Positions 53,293-61,263 of a stretch of DNA of 64,000 bases are shown here, piece after piece. Numbering within the stretch: the stretch's first letter is position 1; each line of letters begins with the position of its first letter. This stretch comes from Gallionella sp. (GTDB lineage: Bacteria > Pseudomonadota > Gammaproteobacteria > Burkholderiales > Gallionellaceae): positions 1-64,000 of the forward strand of contig JAQTLM010000004.1 of NCBI GenBank assembly GCA_028714895.1, read 5' to 3'. Below the pieces are notes generated by a model that did no database searches, was not told the DNA's origin, and saw only the letters and a list, made by a program, of their open reading frames with translations. A program made the translations under genes and the position numbers.

Positions 53293-53740
53293 TACCGTTC
53301 TCCTGTATCAGTTCCACGCCGCGGTTCGCCAATTCATCGGCGCGCTCGTTGCCGTCATGCCCGGCGTGCCCCTTGACCCATACCCATTCGATGTCGTGTT
53401 GTGCCGCCAGCGCGTCCAGCCTGCGCCATAAGTCCTCGTTCTTCACCGGCTTCTTGTCCGCCGTCTTCCAGCCGCGCTGCTTCCAACCGTGTATCCAGGC
53501 GCTGATACCCTGCTGCACATATTTTGAATCGGTGTGCAGGCGCACATGACAATGCCGCTTCAACGCCTCCAGCGCGGAGATCGCCGCCAGCAACTCCATG
53601 CGGTTGTTGGTGGTATGCGCCTCGCCACCGAACAGCTCGCGCTCCTTGCCCTTGCTGCGCAGCAATGCGCCCCAACCGCCCACGCCGGGATTGCCCTTGC
53701 ATGCGCCATCGGTAAAAATTTCTATCACATCTTTGTTCAT
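53285..53740 (-). CDS. rnhA: Ribonuclease HI
   Basis: 151 residues. Degrades RNA in RNA-DNA hybrids. The catalytic residues are visible: Asp in [19 protein letters not shown], Glu in [15 protein letters not shown], Asp in [11 protein letters not shown], and the terminal Asp in NERADELAN. The start overlaps the stop of the upstream methyltransferase as ATGA and its end overlaps dnaQ, so the three are translated together. Confidence 0.97.
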   Translation of the reverse strand: MNKDVIEIFTDGACKGNPGVGGWGALLRSKGKERELFGGEAHTTNNRMELLAAISALEALKRHCHVRLHTDSKYVQQGISAWIHGWKQRGWKTADKKPVKNEDLWRRLDALAAQHDIEWVWVKGHAGHDGNERADELANRGVELIQENGNA

Positions 53741-54588
53741 TGCGGATCGGTTCCGTTGCGTTGCGTGATTTTGTTGTTCAATTTAGGCGCCACCGGCAGC
53801 AACTTGCTCACCAGCCTCTCGTTCCACTGCGGCTTGATCAGCCGCATCCCGTGCACGCGCTTGATCGCGTGCAAAAAGTACACCCCGCCGCTCACCGCCC
53901 ACCAGCGGTCGCCCGCCGCTTCCATGAATGAATAGCGCTCCAGCCATTTGGCTTGATGGAATGGCGGTGCATATGCGGCAAAGCGCCCGCCCACCACTTC
54001 AAAACCGAGCAACGCCAGCCAGTCCTTAAGGCGCGGCAAGGTAATGAAATGGCCTCCCCACGGATAGCCCTGCTTACAGCCCAATGCGCGGCGCAGACCC
54101 CAAAGGCTGCGCGGATTGAAGCCGCTGATGATCAGGCTGCCTTCCGGCATCATCACCCGTTCCACCTCGCGCAGGATCTGGTGCGGATGCTCGGCGAACT
54201 CGAGCACGTGCGGTATCAGCGCCAAGTCCAGGCTGGCGCTGGCGAATGGCAGTTCCGTACAGCACAGGCGCACCTTCGACACGTTACTGGCGTAGCCAGC
54301 TGATTGCGGGAGAAGGTGCGATGCGGGCACTCCCGCATCGGAAGGCTCCGCCTCACCGTGTCGTGCCCGCACGGCGTTCCCCGCCTGATTGCCCGCGCTG
54401 AAGCGCAACGGCATCCGGCTGCTGCGCAGGAAATCATGTTCCGGCAACCCCAGTTGCACCGCGTTGTAGCCGAAGATGTCGCTCACCGTGCGGTCAAAAT
54501 ACGCCTGCTCGCGCGTCAGCACATAGCCGCCCTGCGGGGTAGCGAACCATTCGCTCAAACTTTTCACAGTTAACTTACAATCCGGCAT
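53737..54588 (-). CDS. Class I SAM-dependent methyltransferase
   Basis: 283 residues. The visible core is [20 protein letters not shown] and [23 protein letters not shown], motifs typical of the methyltransferase-11 family linked to rnhA in beta- and gammaproteobacteria. The first part ([28 protein letters not shown]) is also typical. About 35 residues before the post-I strand (from [17 protein letters not shown] to PQSAGYASN) seem extra and are encoded by hairpin-forming DNA; they replace the region where the glycine-rich AdoMet loop would be expected. Activity is therefore less certain. Divergent from gloB by 21 bases. Confidence 0.85.
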   Translation of the reverse strand: MPDCKLTVKSLSEWFATPQGGYVLTREQAYFDRTVSDIFGYNAVQLGLPEHDFLRSSRMPLRFSAGNQAGNAVRARHGEAEPSDAGVPASHLLPQSAGYASNVSKVRLCCTELPFASASLDLALIPHVLEFAEHPHQILREVERVMMPEGSLIISGFNPRSLWGLRRALGCKQGYPWGGHFITLPRLKDWLALLGFEVVGGRFAAYAPPFHQAKWLERYSFMEAAGDRWWAVSGGVYFLHAIKRVHGMRLIKPQWNERLVSKLLPVAPKLNNKITQRNGTDPQ

Positions 54589-54609
54589 CGCTTACGTCCC
54601 GCTCGCTCC

Positions 54610-55383
54610 ATGTTCGACATCACCGCCATTCCCGCCCTGCGGAACAATTACATCTGGGCGATTCACAATAACCAATATGCCGCCGTGGTCGATCCCGGCG
54701 AAGCAGCGCCGGTGCTGGCATTCCTCAAGGCGCGCGGCCTGCAACTGAATGCCATCCTGTGCACCCACCGCCACGCCGACCACATTGGCGGCATCGCAAA
54801 ATTGCGCGAAGTATACAACGTGCCAGTGTATGGGCGGCGGCATCCCGGCAATCCCTTTATCAGCCACAATCTGCGCGAAGGCGGCCGGCTGGAGCTCGAC
54901 GCGTTTAATATCGAGGCAGGCATTGCATTCGATATCCTCGAAATCCCCGGCCACCTCGACGATCACCTCGCCTTTATCGCACCCGGTATTTTATTTTGCG
55001 GTGATGTGCTGTTCGGCGCAGGCTGCGGCAGAAACTTCGAAGGCACGCCCGCGCAACTGTTTCACTCCCTGCAGCGCCTCGCGCAACTGCCCGGCGACAC
55101 CCGCGTGTATTGCGCGCACGAATACACCACCGCCAACCTGCGCTTCGCGCTGGCCTGTGAACCGCATAATCCGGATGTGCTGTGGCGCATCGAACAAGTC
55201 GCGCAACAGCGCGCGGCCAACCAGCCCACCGTTCCCTCCAGCATCGCGCTGGAAAAAGCCACCAACCCCTTCCTGCGTTGCGCCCAGCCGGAACTCATCC
55301 GCACCCTGCAACAGCGCGGCTTGGCGGACACCAGCGAACTTGGCGTATTTACGGCTTTGCGCGAATGGAGAAACCATTTTTAG
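54610..55383 (+). CDS. gloB: Hydroxyacylglutathione hydrolase (glyoxalase II)
   Basis: 257 residues. Hydrolyses S-lactoylglutathione, the second step of methylglyoxal detoxification. The binuclear metal motif is CTHRHADHIGG; further ligands are in IPGHLDDHL, ILFCGDVLFGAGCGR and YCAHEYTTANL. The C-terminal glutathione-binding domain follows, with NPFLRC near the end. Typical length. Followed directly by tRNA-Ser. Confidence 0.96.
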   Translation: MFDITAIPALRNNYIWAIHNNQYAAVVDPGEAAPVLAFLKARGLQLNAILCTHRHADHIGGIAKLREVYNVPVYGRRHPGNPFISHNLREGGRLELDAFNIEAGIAFDILEIPGHLDDHLAFIAPGILFCGDVLFGAGCGRNFEGTPAQLFHSLQRLAQLPGDTRVYCAHEYTTANLRFALACEPHNPDVLWRIEQVAQQRAANQPTVPSSIALEKATNPFLRCAQPELIRTLQQRGLADTSELGVFTALREWRNHF

Positions 55384-55425
55384 ATTGCGACAGAACCCGT
55401 TCTGGTTTATCCTGCGCGCCCTTCC

Positions 55426-55516
55426 GGAGAGGTGGATGAGCGGTTTAAGTCGCACGCCTGGAAAGCGTGTTTAGGATAATATCCTAACGGGGGTTCGAAT
55501 CCCCCCCTCTCCGCCA
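55426..55516 (+). tRNA. tRNA-Ser (GGA)
   Basis: 91 bases including an encoded CCA. Acceptor GGAGAGG (55426-55432) pairs with CCTCTCC (55506-55512), discriminator G. The anticodon stem CACGC/GCGTG closes the loop CTGGAAA with anticodon GGA at 55460-55462. A long variable arm (TTAGGATAATATCCTAA) marks class II tRNA-Ser, and the T arm is GGGGG-TTCGAAT-CCCCC. Its 3' end is the attachment site of the element that follows. Confidence 0.97.
55495..55516 (+). other. Left attachment site of the integrative element
   Basis: The tRNA-Ser 3' end (TTCGAATC, seven C in all, TCTCCGCCA) is repeated in the same direction at 60418-60437 with three fewer C. It marks the left junction. Confidence 0.8.
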
Positions 55517-55704
55517 GTCATGCGGTAGCCGCAAACCAGCGGAAACCAACGCAGACAAGCCATTCCAGCGCTTTTCTGCTTTCCCAAATAAGTCGAGATT
55601 TAGTCCAAAACGGGCTAATTTAGCCCCCGCTTGGTCACGATTTGGTCACGATTTTAATTGGCTGACCGCTCCACCCCCTCTTACTTCCTTCAAGGGCGTG
55701 CGTC

Positions 55705-56538
55705 ATGCCCGCCCCTGATTGCTTTTTCGACAATCAGGAAGAGGCTCTACACAGAGACGGGCATCAGAACTGGTACAAGCTCATTCTGAACGACTTAGGG
55801 GGCAATCATTCAGAAGCCGTCATCCTTCCTTATGAAACATGGTCAGAACCCTCAATAGAACCTGAACCGGTTTATAACGGTATTCGTGGTGAAGGCGATC
55901 ACGAAGCTAATCGTGAACGTGCAGCACGCAGAGCCAAGCGCTCTATCCGCTTCGCTTGCAAGACAGCCGAATTCGACAGGATGGTAACCCTCACCACCAA
56001 GGATAATTATTCCCGCAAAGATATGCAGCGCTTGGTTGAGCGCTTTATAAAACTCCTACGCCAAGCCGCTGGAGGAAAGATTGATTACATAGTCGTTCCA
56101 GAGAAACACGATAGCGAAAAAACAAGCGAGGAAAAAAGAGGCTCTCATCATGTTCATATAGCGGTGCGTGGGCGCCAGGATTACAAACTTCTCGTTTCTA
56201 TATGGCACTATCGAATCTGCAATGGGCGCGGCTTCGTTCACGTCTCGAATCCATTCAATAAGCGCACTCGCAAAGCCTACTCCCCTGCACAAATGGCTAA
56301 CTATCTTTACAAGTACGTTTCCAAAAATCTTTCTGGTGTAGAGTTCAATAAAAAGAGTTATTGGGTTTCCCAAAATATTGCGCCCCCTGTTCGGGTGGTT
56401 CAACTATTCCATACTTATCTAGAGGCGCTCTGTGCTGCGGTTGAGCATTTCAAGGAACGAGGGCTTTCCTTCGGCTTTGAGGGGCATCGTAGTTGGCGAG
56501 ATCACGCGCTAGACGTACATTGGCTCGCTGCCGGATAG
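55705..56538 (+). CDS. HUH-type rolling-circle replication initiator
   Basis: 277 residues. The nicking-enzyme motifs are in order: motif 1 MVTLTT (93-98), the HUH pair His149-Val-His151 in SHHVHIAV, and catalytic tyrosines in MANYLYKYVSKNL (Tyr200/202/204). This spacing matches the REP/gpII-like initiators of filamentous phages and small plasmids. It would nick the element's double-strand origin and remain bound to the 5' end. A basic stretch (RERAARRAKRSIR, 70-82) precedes the catalytic core. It is the first gene of the element, 190 bases from the tRNA, and implies that the excised circle replicates. Confidence 0.88.
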   Translation: MPAPDCFFDNQEEALHRDGHQNWYKLILNDLGGNHSEAVILPYETWSEPSIEPEPVYNGIRGEGDHEANRERAARRAKRSIRFACKTAEFDRMVTLTTKDNYSRKDMQRLVERFIKLLRQAAGGKIDYIVVPEKHDSEKTSEEKRGSHHVHIAVRGRQDYKLLVSIWHYRICNGRGFVHVSNPFNKRTRKAYSPAQMANYLYKYVSKNLSGVEFNKKSYWVSQNIAPPVRVVQLFHTYLEALCAAVEHFKERGLSFGFEGHRSWRDHALDVHWLAAG

Positions 56539-56910
56539 CGCAGCTGGTTCTAACCACCTCCAATCCGTTCTATGGGCGCTTTAACAACGAAGCGCAGTAG
56601 CATCACGCCGCCCGTGTGCTGAAGGCAAAAAAATCTCCTTCACCTTTTCATGCAAAGCAGGTTTTAGCAGAGTTGGGAGCTAATTCCGGTTGGCGGGTCA
56701 GTACGCATCACGCGCATGCACGCGCAGCGTGCGGCGCATGAGGCGGGCGCAGCCCGCTATACTTGTATAAAGGACACATTCCCTATTCAAGCTAATAGCT
56801 AATTACAGAGGGTTTGTTATTCAAATCGGGTTCTTGCTTGATTGCCAGATGGTGCGCCCGGAGCGACAAATCTGGGTACTGGGAATTAACATTGAATTTA
56901 TCGTAACGTT
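56539..56910. other. Non-coding stretch with tandem hairpins, possible origin
   Basis: No gene is seen between rep and the convergent caspase gene. Two GC-rich hairpins lie close together at 56718-56732 and 56743-56757, both with a GCA loop. The rest is AT-rich near the caspase end. Confidence 0.5.
56718..56757. repeat. Pair of 6-bp hairpins with identical GCA loops
   Basis: GCACGC-GCA-GCGTGC (56718-56732) and GCGGGC-GCA-GCCCGC (56743-56757), ten bases apart. No T-tract follows. A replication origin structure or a two-way transcription block are the plausible roles. Confidence 0.6.
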
Positions 56911-58389
56911 TTAATCTTGCTTTGCACCAGCCTCTTCGACTGGTGCATCATTTTTCGGAATTAGTGATTCAAGGTACGCACGGATATCAGCCTCCCCTCG
57001 AACGAGCGAAGCTTTCCAGATTATCTCGGGGTCTCTTACAACATCCGCCCATGCGTAACTCTCATATCTCCACTGCACCTCGGATAGCTCAGGCGTACGT
57101 TGTGACCACCCTCTTTGTGCAAGGCGAACTGTAGCAGACAAAATCATGACTTCAGTTAGTGCGTGAACGATCCCTATGTAAATTTGAAATACCGCCAATG
57201 ATGGATGAGAGGATGTATACGATATCTCAGCCACTTCAAATGGCAACGTCTCTGTTGCCTCTAAGTGTGCCGGACGAGTTTTTGTCTCATTAACATAATC
57301 CGAATCGTCACGTTTGGCGAATAGTCTGGTGGATAAGCTCAATGATCCCAATGGGTCTTTCAGAACTCGCGCTTGATAGTTCTCAGTGATAATCTTTACA
57401 AAATACCGCTTAGGCCATGCCTGCTCCGCAGCAAAGTCTGCAACTGCGCGTGCCTTCGGTATGGCGGACAATTTGATGTCCGTTGTTAGCTCCTTAGAAT
57501 AGAATTTCTTCACTATAGGCTCTGTAATCGAGTAGGCATTAAGCCCTACCTTGCCTTGCCCGATCGCATCAATAACCGATTCTTGGGGAACAAACTTTTT
57601 GTCAATCTTGGCTACTTCCTGTTCAATTAGTTGGGCTACGGCATCATCAGGCTTTTCGGGAAGTACCGATTTTGCACGCGCCACGTTAAGGCTCTTCATC
57701 TCTGCCGTTACCGTGGAAAAAACCTCCAACCCTGTACCTTGGTTCACGAAGTGCGGTGTTTGATCCGGATTAGACACGAATGCATCTGCAAGCGCAGCTT
57801 GTATATCGCGATAGAAAACTGTTCCGTCCAACTTAGAGAGTGCCGCATTGATCCATTTTGATGTAAATGCACTCTCGGTCTTTGATGCATAGGACAACTG
57901 ATCCTGCCGACTTGATGCCATACATATGAACGATTTTAATTTACTGGCACCGAGCGCCTTTTCAAAACCTGCACTTGCGTCTTTAATGTAGGGTGAGCCA
58001 GATTGGCAAGCATCAATAATTTTTACTGCAACTTCAGGCTTAACACTTCTTAATAGATCATCAAGTTCGGTATTGCTGATCGAAGTTGTTGAGGGACGAG
58101 CTGCGTTAAAATCAGAACAACATAACAGTGCGTCATTCTGATAGACACCATGACCTGAAAAGTAAATTAATGCTTCAGATATATCAGAAGAGTTCTGATA
58201 TTTCGCAAAAAAAGCACGGAGTTCATCTTTCACCTGAGCCGCGTCTGTCTTGTGATTTATACACTGAATATCATCATATTTCTTGGATGCCACGAGTAGT
58301 TGACGCATGTTTTCGGCATCAAATGCACAAGCAGGTAATGCCGCCTCTAATTTGTATTCAGATATTCCAATTAGAATTGCTATGTTCAT
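56911..58389 (-). CDS. Caspase-like protease (peptidase C14 family) with unknown C-terminal domain
   Basis: 492 residues. Residues 1 to about 215 form a caspase p20-type domain: AILIGISEYKLEAALPACAFD at the start, catalytic His80 in YFSGHGV and catalytic Cys128 in KIIDACQSGS. The remaining 270 residues belong to no family I recognise; they include a long hydrophobic stretch (near 405-432, LAVFQIYIGIVHALTEVMI) that could be membrane-active or a buried helix. No signal peptide. Prokaryotic caspases are often sensors or executors in abortive phage defence, and a mobile element carrying one as its only large cargo fits that role; this is inference. The coding sequence is AT-rich compared with the chromosome. 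Transcribed against the rest of the element. Confidence 0.88.
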   Translation of the reverse strand: MNIAILIGISEYKLEAALPACAFDAENMRQLLVASKKYDDIQCINHKTDAAQVKDELRAFFAKYQNSSDISEALIYFSGHGVYQNDALLCCSDFNAARPSTTSISNTELDDLLRSVKPEVAVKIIDACQSGSPYIKDASAGFEKALGASKLKSFICMASSRQDQLSYASKTESAFTSKWINAALSKLDGTVFYRDIQAALADAFVSNPDQTPHFVNQGTGLEVFSTVTAEMKSLNVARAKSVLPEKPDDAVAQLIEQEVAKIDKKFVPQESVIDAIGQGKVGLNAYSITEPIVKKFYSKELTTDIKLSAIPKARAVADFAAEQAWPKRYFVKIITENYQARVLKDPLGSLSLSTRLFAKRDDSDYVNETKTRPAHLEATETLPFEVAEISYTSSHPSLAVFQIYIGIVHALTEVMILSATVRLAQRGWSQRTPELSEVQWRYESYAWADVVRDPEIIWKASLVRGEADIRAYLESLIPKNDAPVEEAGAKQD

Positions 58390-58540
58390 AATATTTTTCC
58401 AATAAGAAAAGTGCTTGATTTCAGCGATTCCCGTTCAAGTAACACGGGGGCTACAAATACATTAACCCGCAATCTAGCAGCAAAAAACCTTCATTGATAC
58501 AGGCCAAAACATAGTGCCGTCCAAGTGATACTGCACTTTT

Positions 58541-58555
58541 GTCTCAATTTGAGAC
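58541..58555. promoter_or_regulatory. 15-bp perfect palindrome, operator candidate
   Basis: GTCTCAA-T-TTGAGAC in the 249-bp region between the divergent caspase gene and the unknown gene at 58639. The position suits a shared operator. No repressor gene is recognised in the element. Confidence 0.5.
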
Positions 58556-58638
58556 TTATTACCCATCCAAACCTCCAGCAACTGGTTGTTGAAATCCCCT
58601 TGATAGAGTATCTTTCCTCCATGTAACGGAGGCCGACA

Positions 58639-59022
58639 ATGTCTAAATCAGAAGAAGCTCGCATCAAGAAGAACCTCACAAAGCTCAAGCCCCTCTCAGT
58701 CGAAAAACTAAAACAACTTCAAGAAATCGAGCTTCAAGCTATTGCCAAGTTTTCAGGGCAATTGGATGAGCTTGAATCCGCGCTCGGCTTTCTTCGCATG
58801 GGTTTTCAATTCGGTTGGAAACCTATGGCTATCATTCACAGCAAAAAGACATTCAAGAAGTATGAGCAAATTCTAGATATCAATGCTCGCGAACTTTTCC
58901 CCGAAGATACCCCAACCTCCGAACGTAGTAATGGCTATGCTCTTGCCGTAAAACTATCCAAATTCTGGAAAATAGTTAACGGTGAAGAACCCATAGAAAA
59001 CAAAAGAGCCCTTAGCCCCTAA
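58639..59022 (+). CDS. Unknown helical protein of the integrative element
   Basis: 127 residues, no family recognised. GGAGG-type site (CGGAGG) before the ATG. The first 60 residues are rich in Lys, Glu and Leu and likely form a coiled coil (KKNLTKLKPLSVEKLKQLQE); a short hydrophobic/aromatic segment (LGFLRMGFQFGWKPMAII) follows, then a basic patch. It lies between the caspase promoter region and the xis-int genes, in the direction of the latter. It might be a regulator or a copy-control factor; nothing proves it. Confidence 0.7.
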   Translation: MSKSEEARIKKNLTKLKPLSVEKLKQLQEIELQAIAKFSGQLDELESALGFLRMGFQFGWKPMAIIHSKKTFKKYEQILDINARELFPEDTPTSERSNGYALAVKLSKFWKIVNGEEPIENKRALSP

Positions 59023-59026
59023 CTTA

Positions 59027-59076
59027 GGGACTTGACATCCCCATACAAACTCTTCATCATAGGTACGTCATGTCCC
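59027..59076 (+). promoter_or_regulatory. Putative xis-int promoter flanked by inverted repeats
   Basis: GGGACTTGAC (59027-59036) and GTCATGTCCC (59067-59076) are inverted repeats with one mismatch. The left one overlaps a TTGACA -35 box (59032-59037); CATCAT 17 bases later is a possible -10. The excisionase ribosome binding site follows at 59082-59086. Confidence 0.5.
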
Positions 59077-59092
59077 TATATGGAGGTTTGTT

Positions 59093-59272
59093 GTGAAATG
59101 GGTTCTCGTCAAAAAAGTAGTTGAGATAATCGGCTACACCGAAGATGCCATCCGCGCCAAGATGAGAAAAGGCGTTTGGCTAAAAGGCATTCACTGGACT
59201 AAAGCTCCAGACAATCGCATCCACTTCAACATCGAAGCGATACAGCAATGGATCGAAGGCTCGAAGGCGTAA
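59093..59272 (+). CDS. Excisionase-like small protein
   Basis: 59 residues starting with GTG six bases after GGAGG. The sequence (VKKVVEIIGYTEDAIRAKM, GVWLKGIHWTKAPDNRIHF, IEAIQQWIEG) matches the winged-helix excisionase type found next to phage-like integrases, in which a helix-turn-helix is followed by a wing with HW. It would bend DNA at the attachment site and switch the integrase to excision. Its last 25 bases overlap the integrase start in another frame, so the two are translated together. Confidence 0.85.
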   Translation: MKWVLVKKVVEIIGYTEDAIRAKMRKGVWLKGIHWTKAPDNRIHFNIEAIQQWIEGSKA

Positions 59273-60396
59273 GGCAGAAAAGCGCCTCCAGCATCGAGAT
59301 TGATTTCTCGTATCAGGGCATTCGTTGCCGCGAGACAATCAAGCTAATGCCTACAAAGGCCAATTTCCAGTTTGCTGCGAACAAGCGCGCAGCCATTCTC
59401 CATGAAATTGCGCTCGACAAATTCAATTATGCCGAACACTTCCCCAAAAGCCGCCACGCCTCCACCCTTGGCAAACTGACCAACAGAACGATTGGCGAGG
59501 CCTTGGAGGACTTCCTACGCAACACCAAGAGGAAGTATGAGGCCAGCACTCTACGCGGCTACAAGAGCGCCATATATCACCACCTGATACCTTCGTTTGG
59601 TAAAACACCGATTTGCAAACTGACTACCAATGACATTAAGGAATGGATCAACAGCCTCCTGATTTCAGGGAAGCGCATCAACAACGTTTTGATACCTCTA
59701 CGCATCGTGTTAAGTGATGCCTATTTGGATGGGCTGATCGACAGCAACCCCGCTGACCGCGTAAAAAATGTCCCCCATCGTTACGATGAACCCAACCCAT
59801 TCAAGCCGGATGAAATGCGGCTGATTCTGGAAAAGTGTGTCCCGCAAACTCGCAACCTTTTCCAGTTTGCATTCTGGTCAGGGCTTCGCACTTCTGAATT
59901 GATTGCCCTCGAATGGGGTGATATTGATTTCTCAAAGGACGTGATTCGTGTCAGTCGCGCCAGCGTTAAACGAATCATCAAGCAACCCAAAACACACGCC
60001 GGAAAGCGCGATGTTTTACTTCTTCCTTTTGCGCGTGAAGCACTAGAACGTCAGAAGGAATTTACCTTCTCGATCGGTGGCCGGATTTTTCACAACCCGA
60101 GAACAAATACGCCATGGGAAATTGATAATCAGATTCGTGGAACTGGTTGGCTACCCGCTATAAAGGCTGCTGGCATTCCCTATCGTAACCCATACCAAAC
60201 GCGGCACACCTACGCCAGTATGCTGCTATCTGCGGGAGAAAATCCGATGTGGGTGGCGCAGCAAATGGGGCATGAAGACTGGGGTATGATTCGCAAACGG
60301 TATGGGCGCTGGATTCCCGAAGTCGATAAGTCGGCTGGAAGCAAAGTAATACAGCAATGGTCACGAAATAGTCACGATACATCGCCAACTATTTGA
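59248..60396 (+). CDS. Tyrosine recombinase / integrase
   Basis: 382 residues. An N-terminal arm-binding domain of the DUF3596 type (about 1-60: IEIDFSYQGIRCRETIKL), a core-binding SAM-like domain (80-165), and the catalytic domain with Arg214 (SGLRTSEL), Arg319 (NPYQTRHTYAS), His342 (MGHEDW) and Tyr352 (RYGRWIP). The first box-II His is replaced by Tyr316, which I take to be a tolerated family variant. It integrates the element at the tRNA-Ser 3' end, and its stop lies 20 bases before the right attachment region. Intact, so the element may still be mobile. Confidence 0.95.
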   Translation: MDRRLEGVRQKSASSIEIDFSYQGIRCRETIKLMPTKANFQFAANKRAAILHEIALDKFNYAEHFPKSRHASTLGKLTNRTIGEALEDFLRNTKRKYEASTLRGYKSAIYHHLIPSFGKTPICKLTTNDIKEWINSLLISGKRINNVLIPLRIVLSDAYLDGLIDSNPADRVKNVPHRYDEPNPFKPDEMRLILEKCVPQTRNLFQFAFWSGLRTSELIALEWGDIDFSKDVIRVSRASVKRIIKQPKTHAGKRDVLLLPFAREALERQKEFTFSIGGRIFHNPRTNTPWEIDNQIRGTGWLPAIKAAGIPYRNPYQTRHTYASMLLSAGENPMWVAQQMGHEDWGMIRKRYGRWIPEVDKSAGSKVIQQWSRNSHDTSPTI

Positions 60397-60417
60397 ATAT
60401 GCGCCATGTGTGATACT

Positions 60418-60437
60418 TTCGAATCCCCTCTCCGCCA
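60418..60437 (+). other. Right attachment site (imperfect tRNA 3' end copy)
   Basis: TTCGAATCCCC followed by TCTCCGCCA, direct repeat of 55495-55516 but missing three C residues. It marks the right junction. Confidence 0.75.
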
Positions 60438-60442
60438 AATAA

Positions 60443-60467
60443 AAAACCGCCCTTTGTGGGCGGTTTT
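60443..60467 (+). terminator. Rho-independent terminator right of the element
   Basis: AAAACCGCCC, short loop, GGGCGGTTTT. It lies six bases after the right att repeat, so before insertion it probably ended tRNA-Ser transcription and is now displaced by about 4.9 kb. It may now end int transcription. Confidence 0.85.
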
Positions 60468-60656
60468 GTATTTGATTACTACATCAGACCGAAATATCTA
60501 GGCATAAATATCTAGGCCACCCCGCAACCCCGCCGCGCCTCCCGGAGACGGTTTGATATTCAAATGCAATCCATTATGCTGCCATGTCCGTTGCTCCGTG
60601 CAATGCCCCCGCAAAAGGCGAATCATGACCCGGAGCGCACCTTGAAGGGATAACTG

Positions 60657-61247
60657 ATGAATCGCAAATTCAAATCCGCCGTGACCGGTTTGTTTCTCCT
60701 GTGCTTCGCCCAGCCGCTGCTGGCGTTCGACCCGATCACCACCCTTGCCGGAAGCGTGATTTCCACCGCAATGGACGTGCGCACCAAGAGCGAGGTCAAG
60801 AATGACGTCGAGATCGACGCCACGATCACGAAGCGCCTGCTGGATAACAAGGGGGACGAACTGAAAGGGGTTTCCGTGCTGGTGTTCGCCCAGCATGTCG
60901 TGCTGGCGGGACTGGTCAAGAGCGCAGATGCGAAGCACAAGACAGCTGTTCTGGTGGGTAAGGATGACCGCATCCGGTCGCTGCAAAATGAAATCATCGT
61001 CAGCACGACCGAGAGCGGCGGCAGCATGGCGTCCAACCTGTTTCTCGAAAAAAAGATCGGCGCAACCCTGACCACTACGAAAGGCGTGTCCTCGGTGAAT
61101 ATGCGCTGGAAAGCCGTAGGTGGCCGGATAATACTGATGGGCGTTGCCAAGACCCGTGCGGAAGCCGATCTGGCCGTCTCCAGAATCAAGGCGCTCGACG
61201 GCGTAAAAAGCGTGAAGTCACGTCTGCGAATATCAGGCAAGAAGTAG
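60657..61247 (+). CDS. BON-domain periplasmic protein
   Basis: 196 residues. Signal peptide (1-23, ending in LLAF), then two BON-type repeats: VEIDATITKRLLDNKGDELKG with VLVFAQHVVLAGLVKS, and INMRWKAVGG-like sequence followed by ILMGVAKTRAEADLAVSRIK. BON domains bind lipid or peptidoglycan surfaces; OsmY and DolP are known examples. No lipobox cysteine, so a soluble periplasmic protein is more likely than a lipoprotein. A GAAGGGA site precedes the ATG. Confidence 0.85.
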   Translation: MNRKFKSAVTGLFLLCFAQPLLAFDPITTLAGSVISTAMDVRTKSEVKNDVEIDATITKRLLDNKGDELKGVSVLVFAQHVVLAGLVKSADAKHKTAVLVGKDDRIRSLQNEIIVSTTESGGSMASNLFLEKKIGATLTTTKGVSSVNMRWKAVGGRIILMGVAKTRAEADLAVSRIKALDGVKSVKSRLRISGKK

Positions 61248-61263
61248 AGGGGACTCGCAACAC

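Larger units (their letters stand above)
55517..60437. mobile_element. 4.9-kb integrative element in tRNA-Ser with HUH Rep and caspase cargo
   Basis: Bounded by the tRNA 3' end and its imperfect direct repeat. Contents in order: HUH replication protein (+), caspase-like protein (-), unknown protein (+), excisionase-like protein (+), tyrosine integrase (+). No capsid, secretion or conjugation genes. Base composition is visibly more AT-rich than the flanks, particularly in the caspase gene. It resembles a small rolling-circle plasmid or a filamentous-phage satellite able to integrate. Confidence 0.85.

Noticed and set aside
55517-60437. Complete inovirus prophage
   Set aside because: Rep and integrase fit, but there is no zot-like ATPase, coat or adsorption gene in the 4.9 kb.
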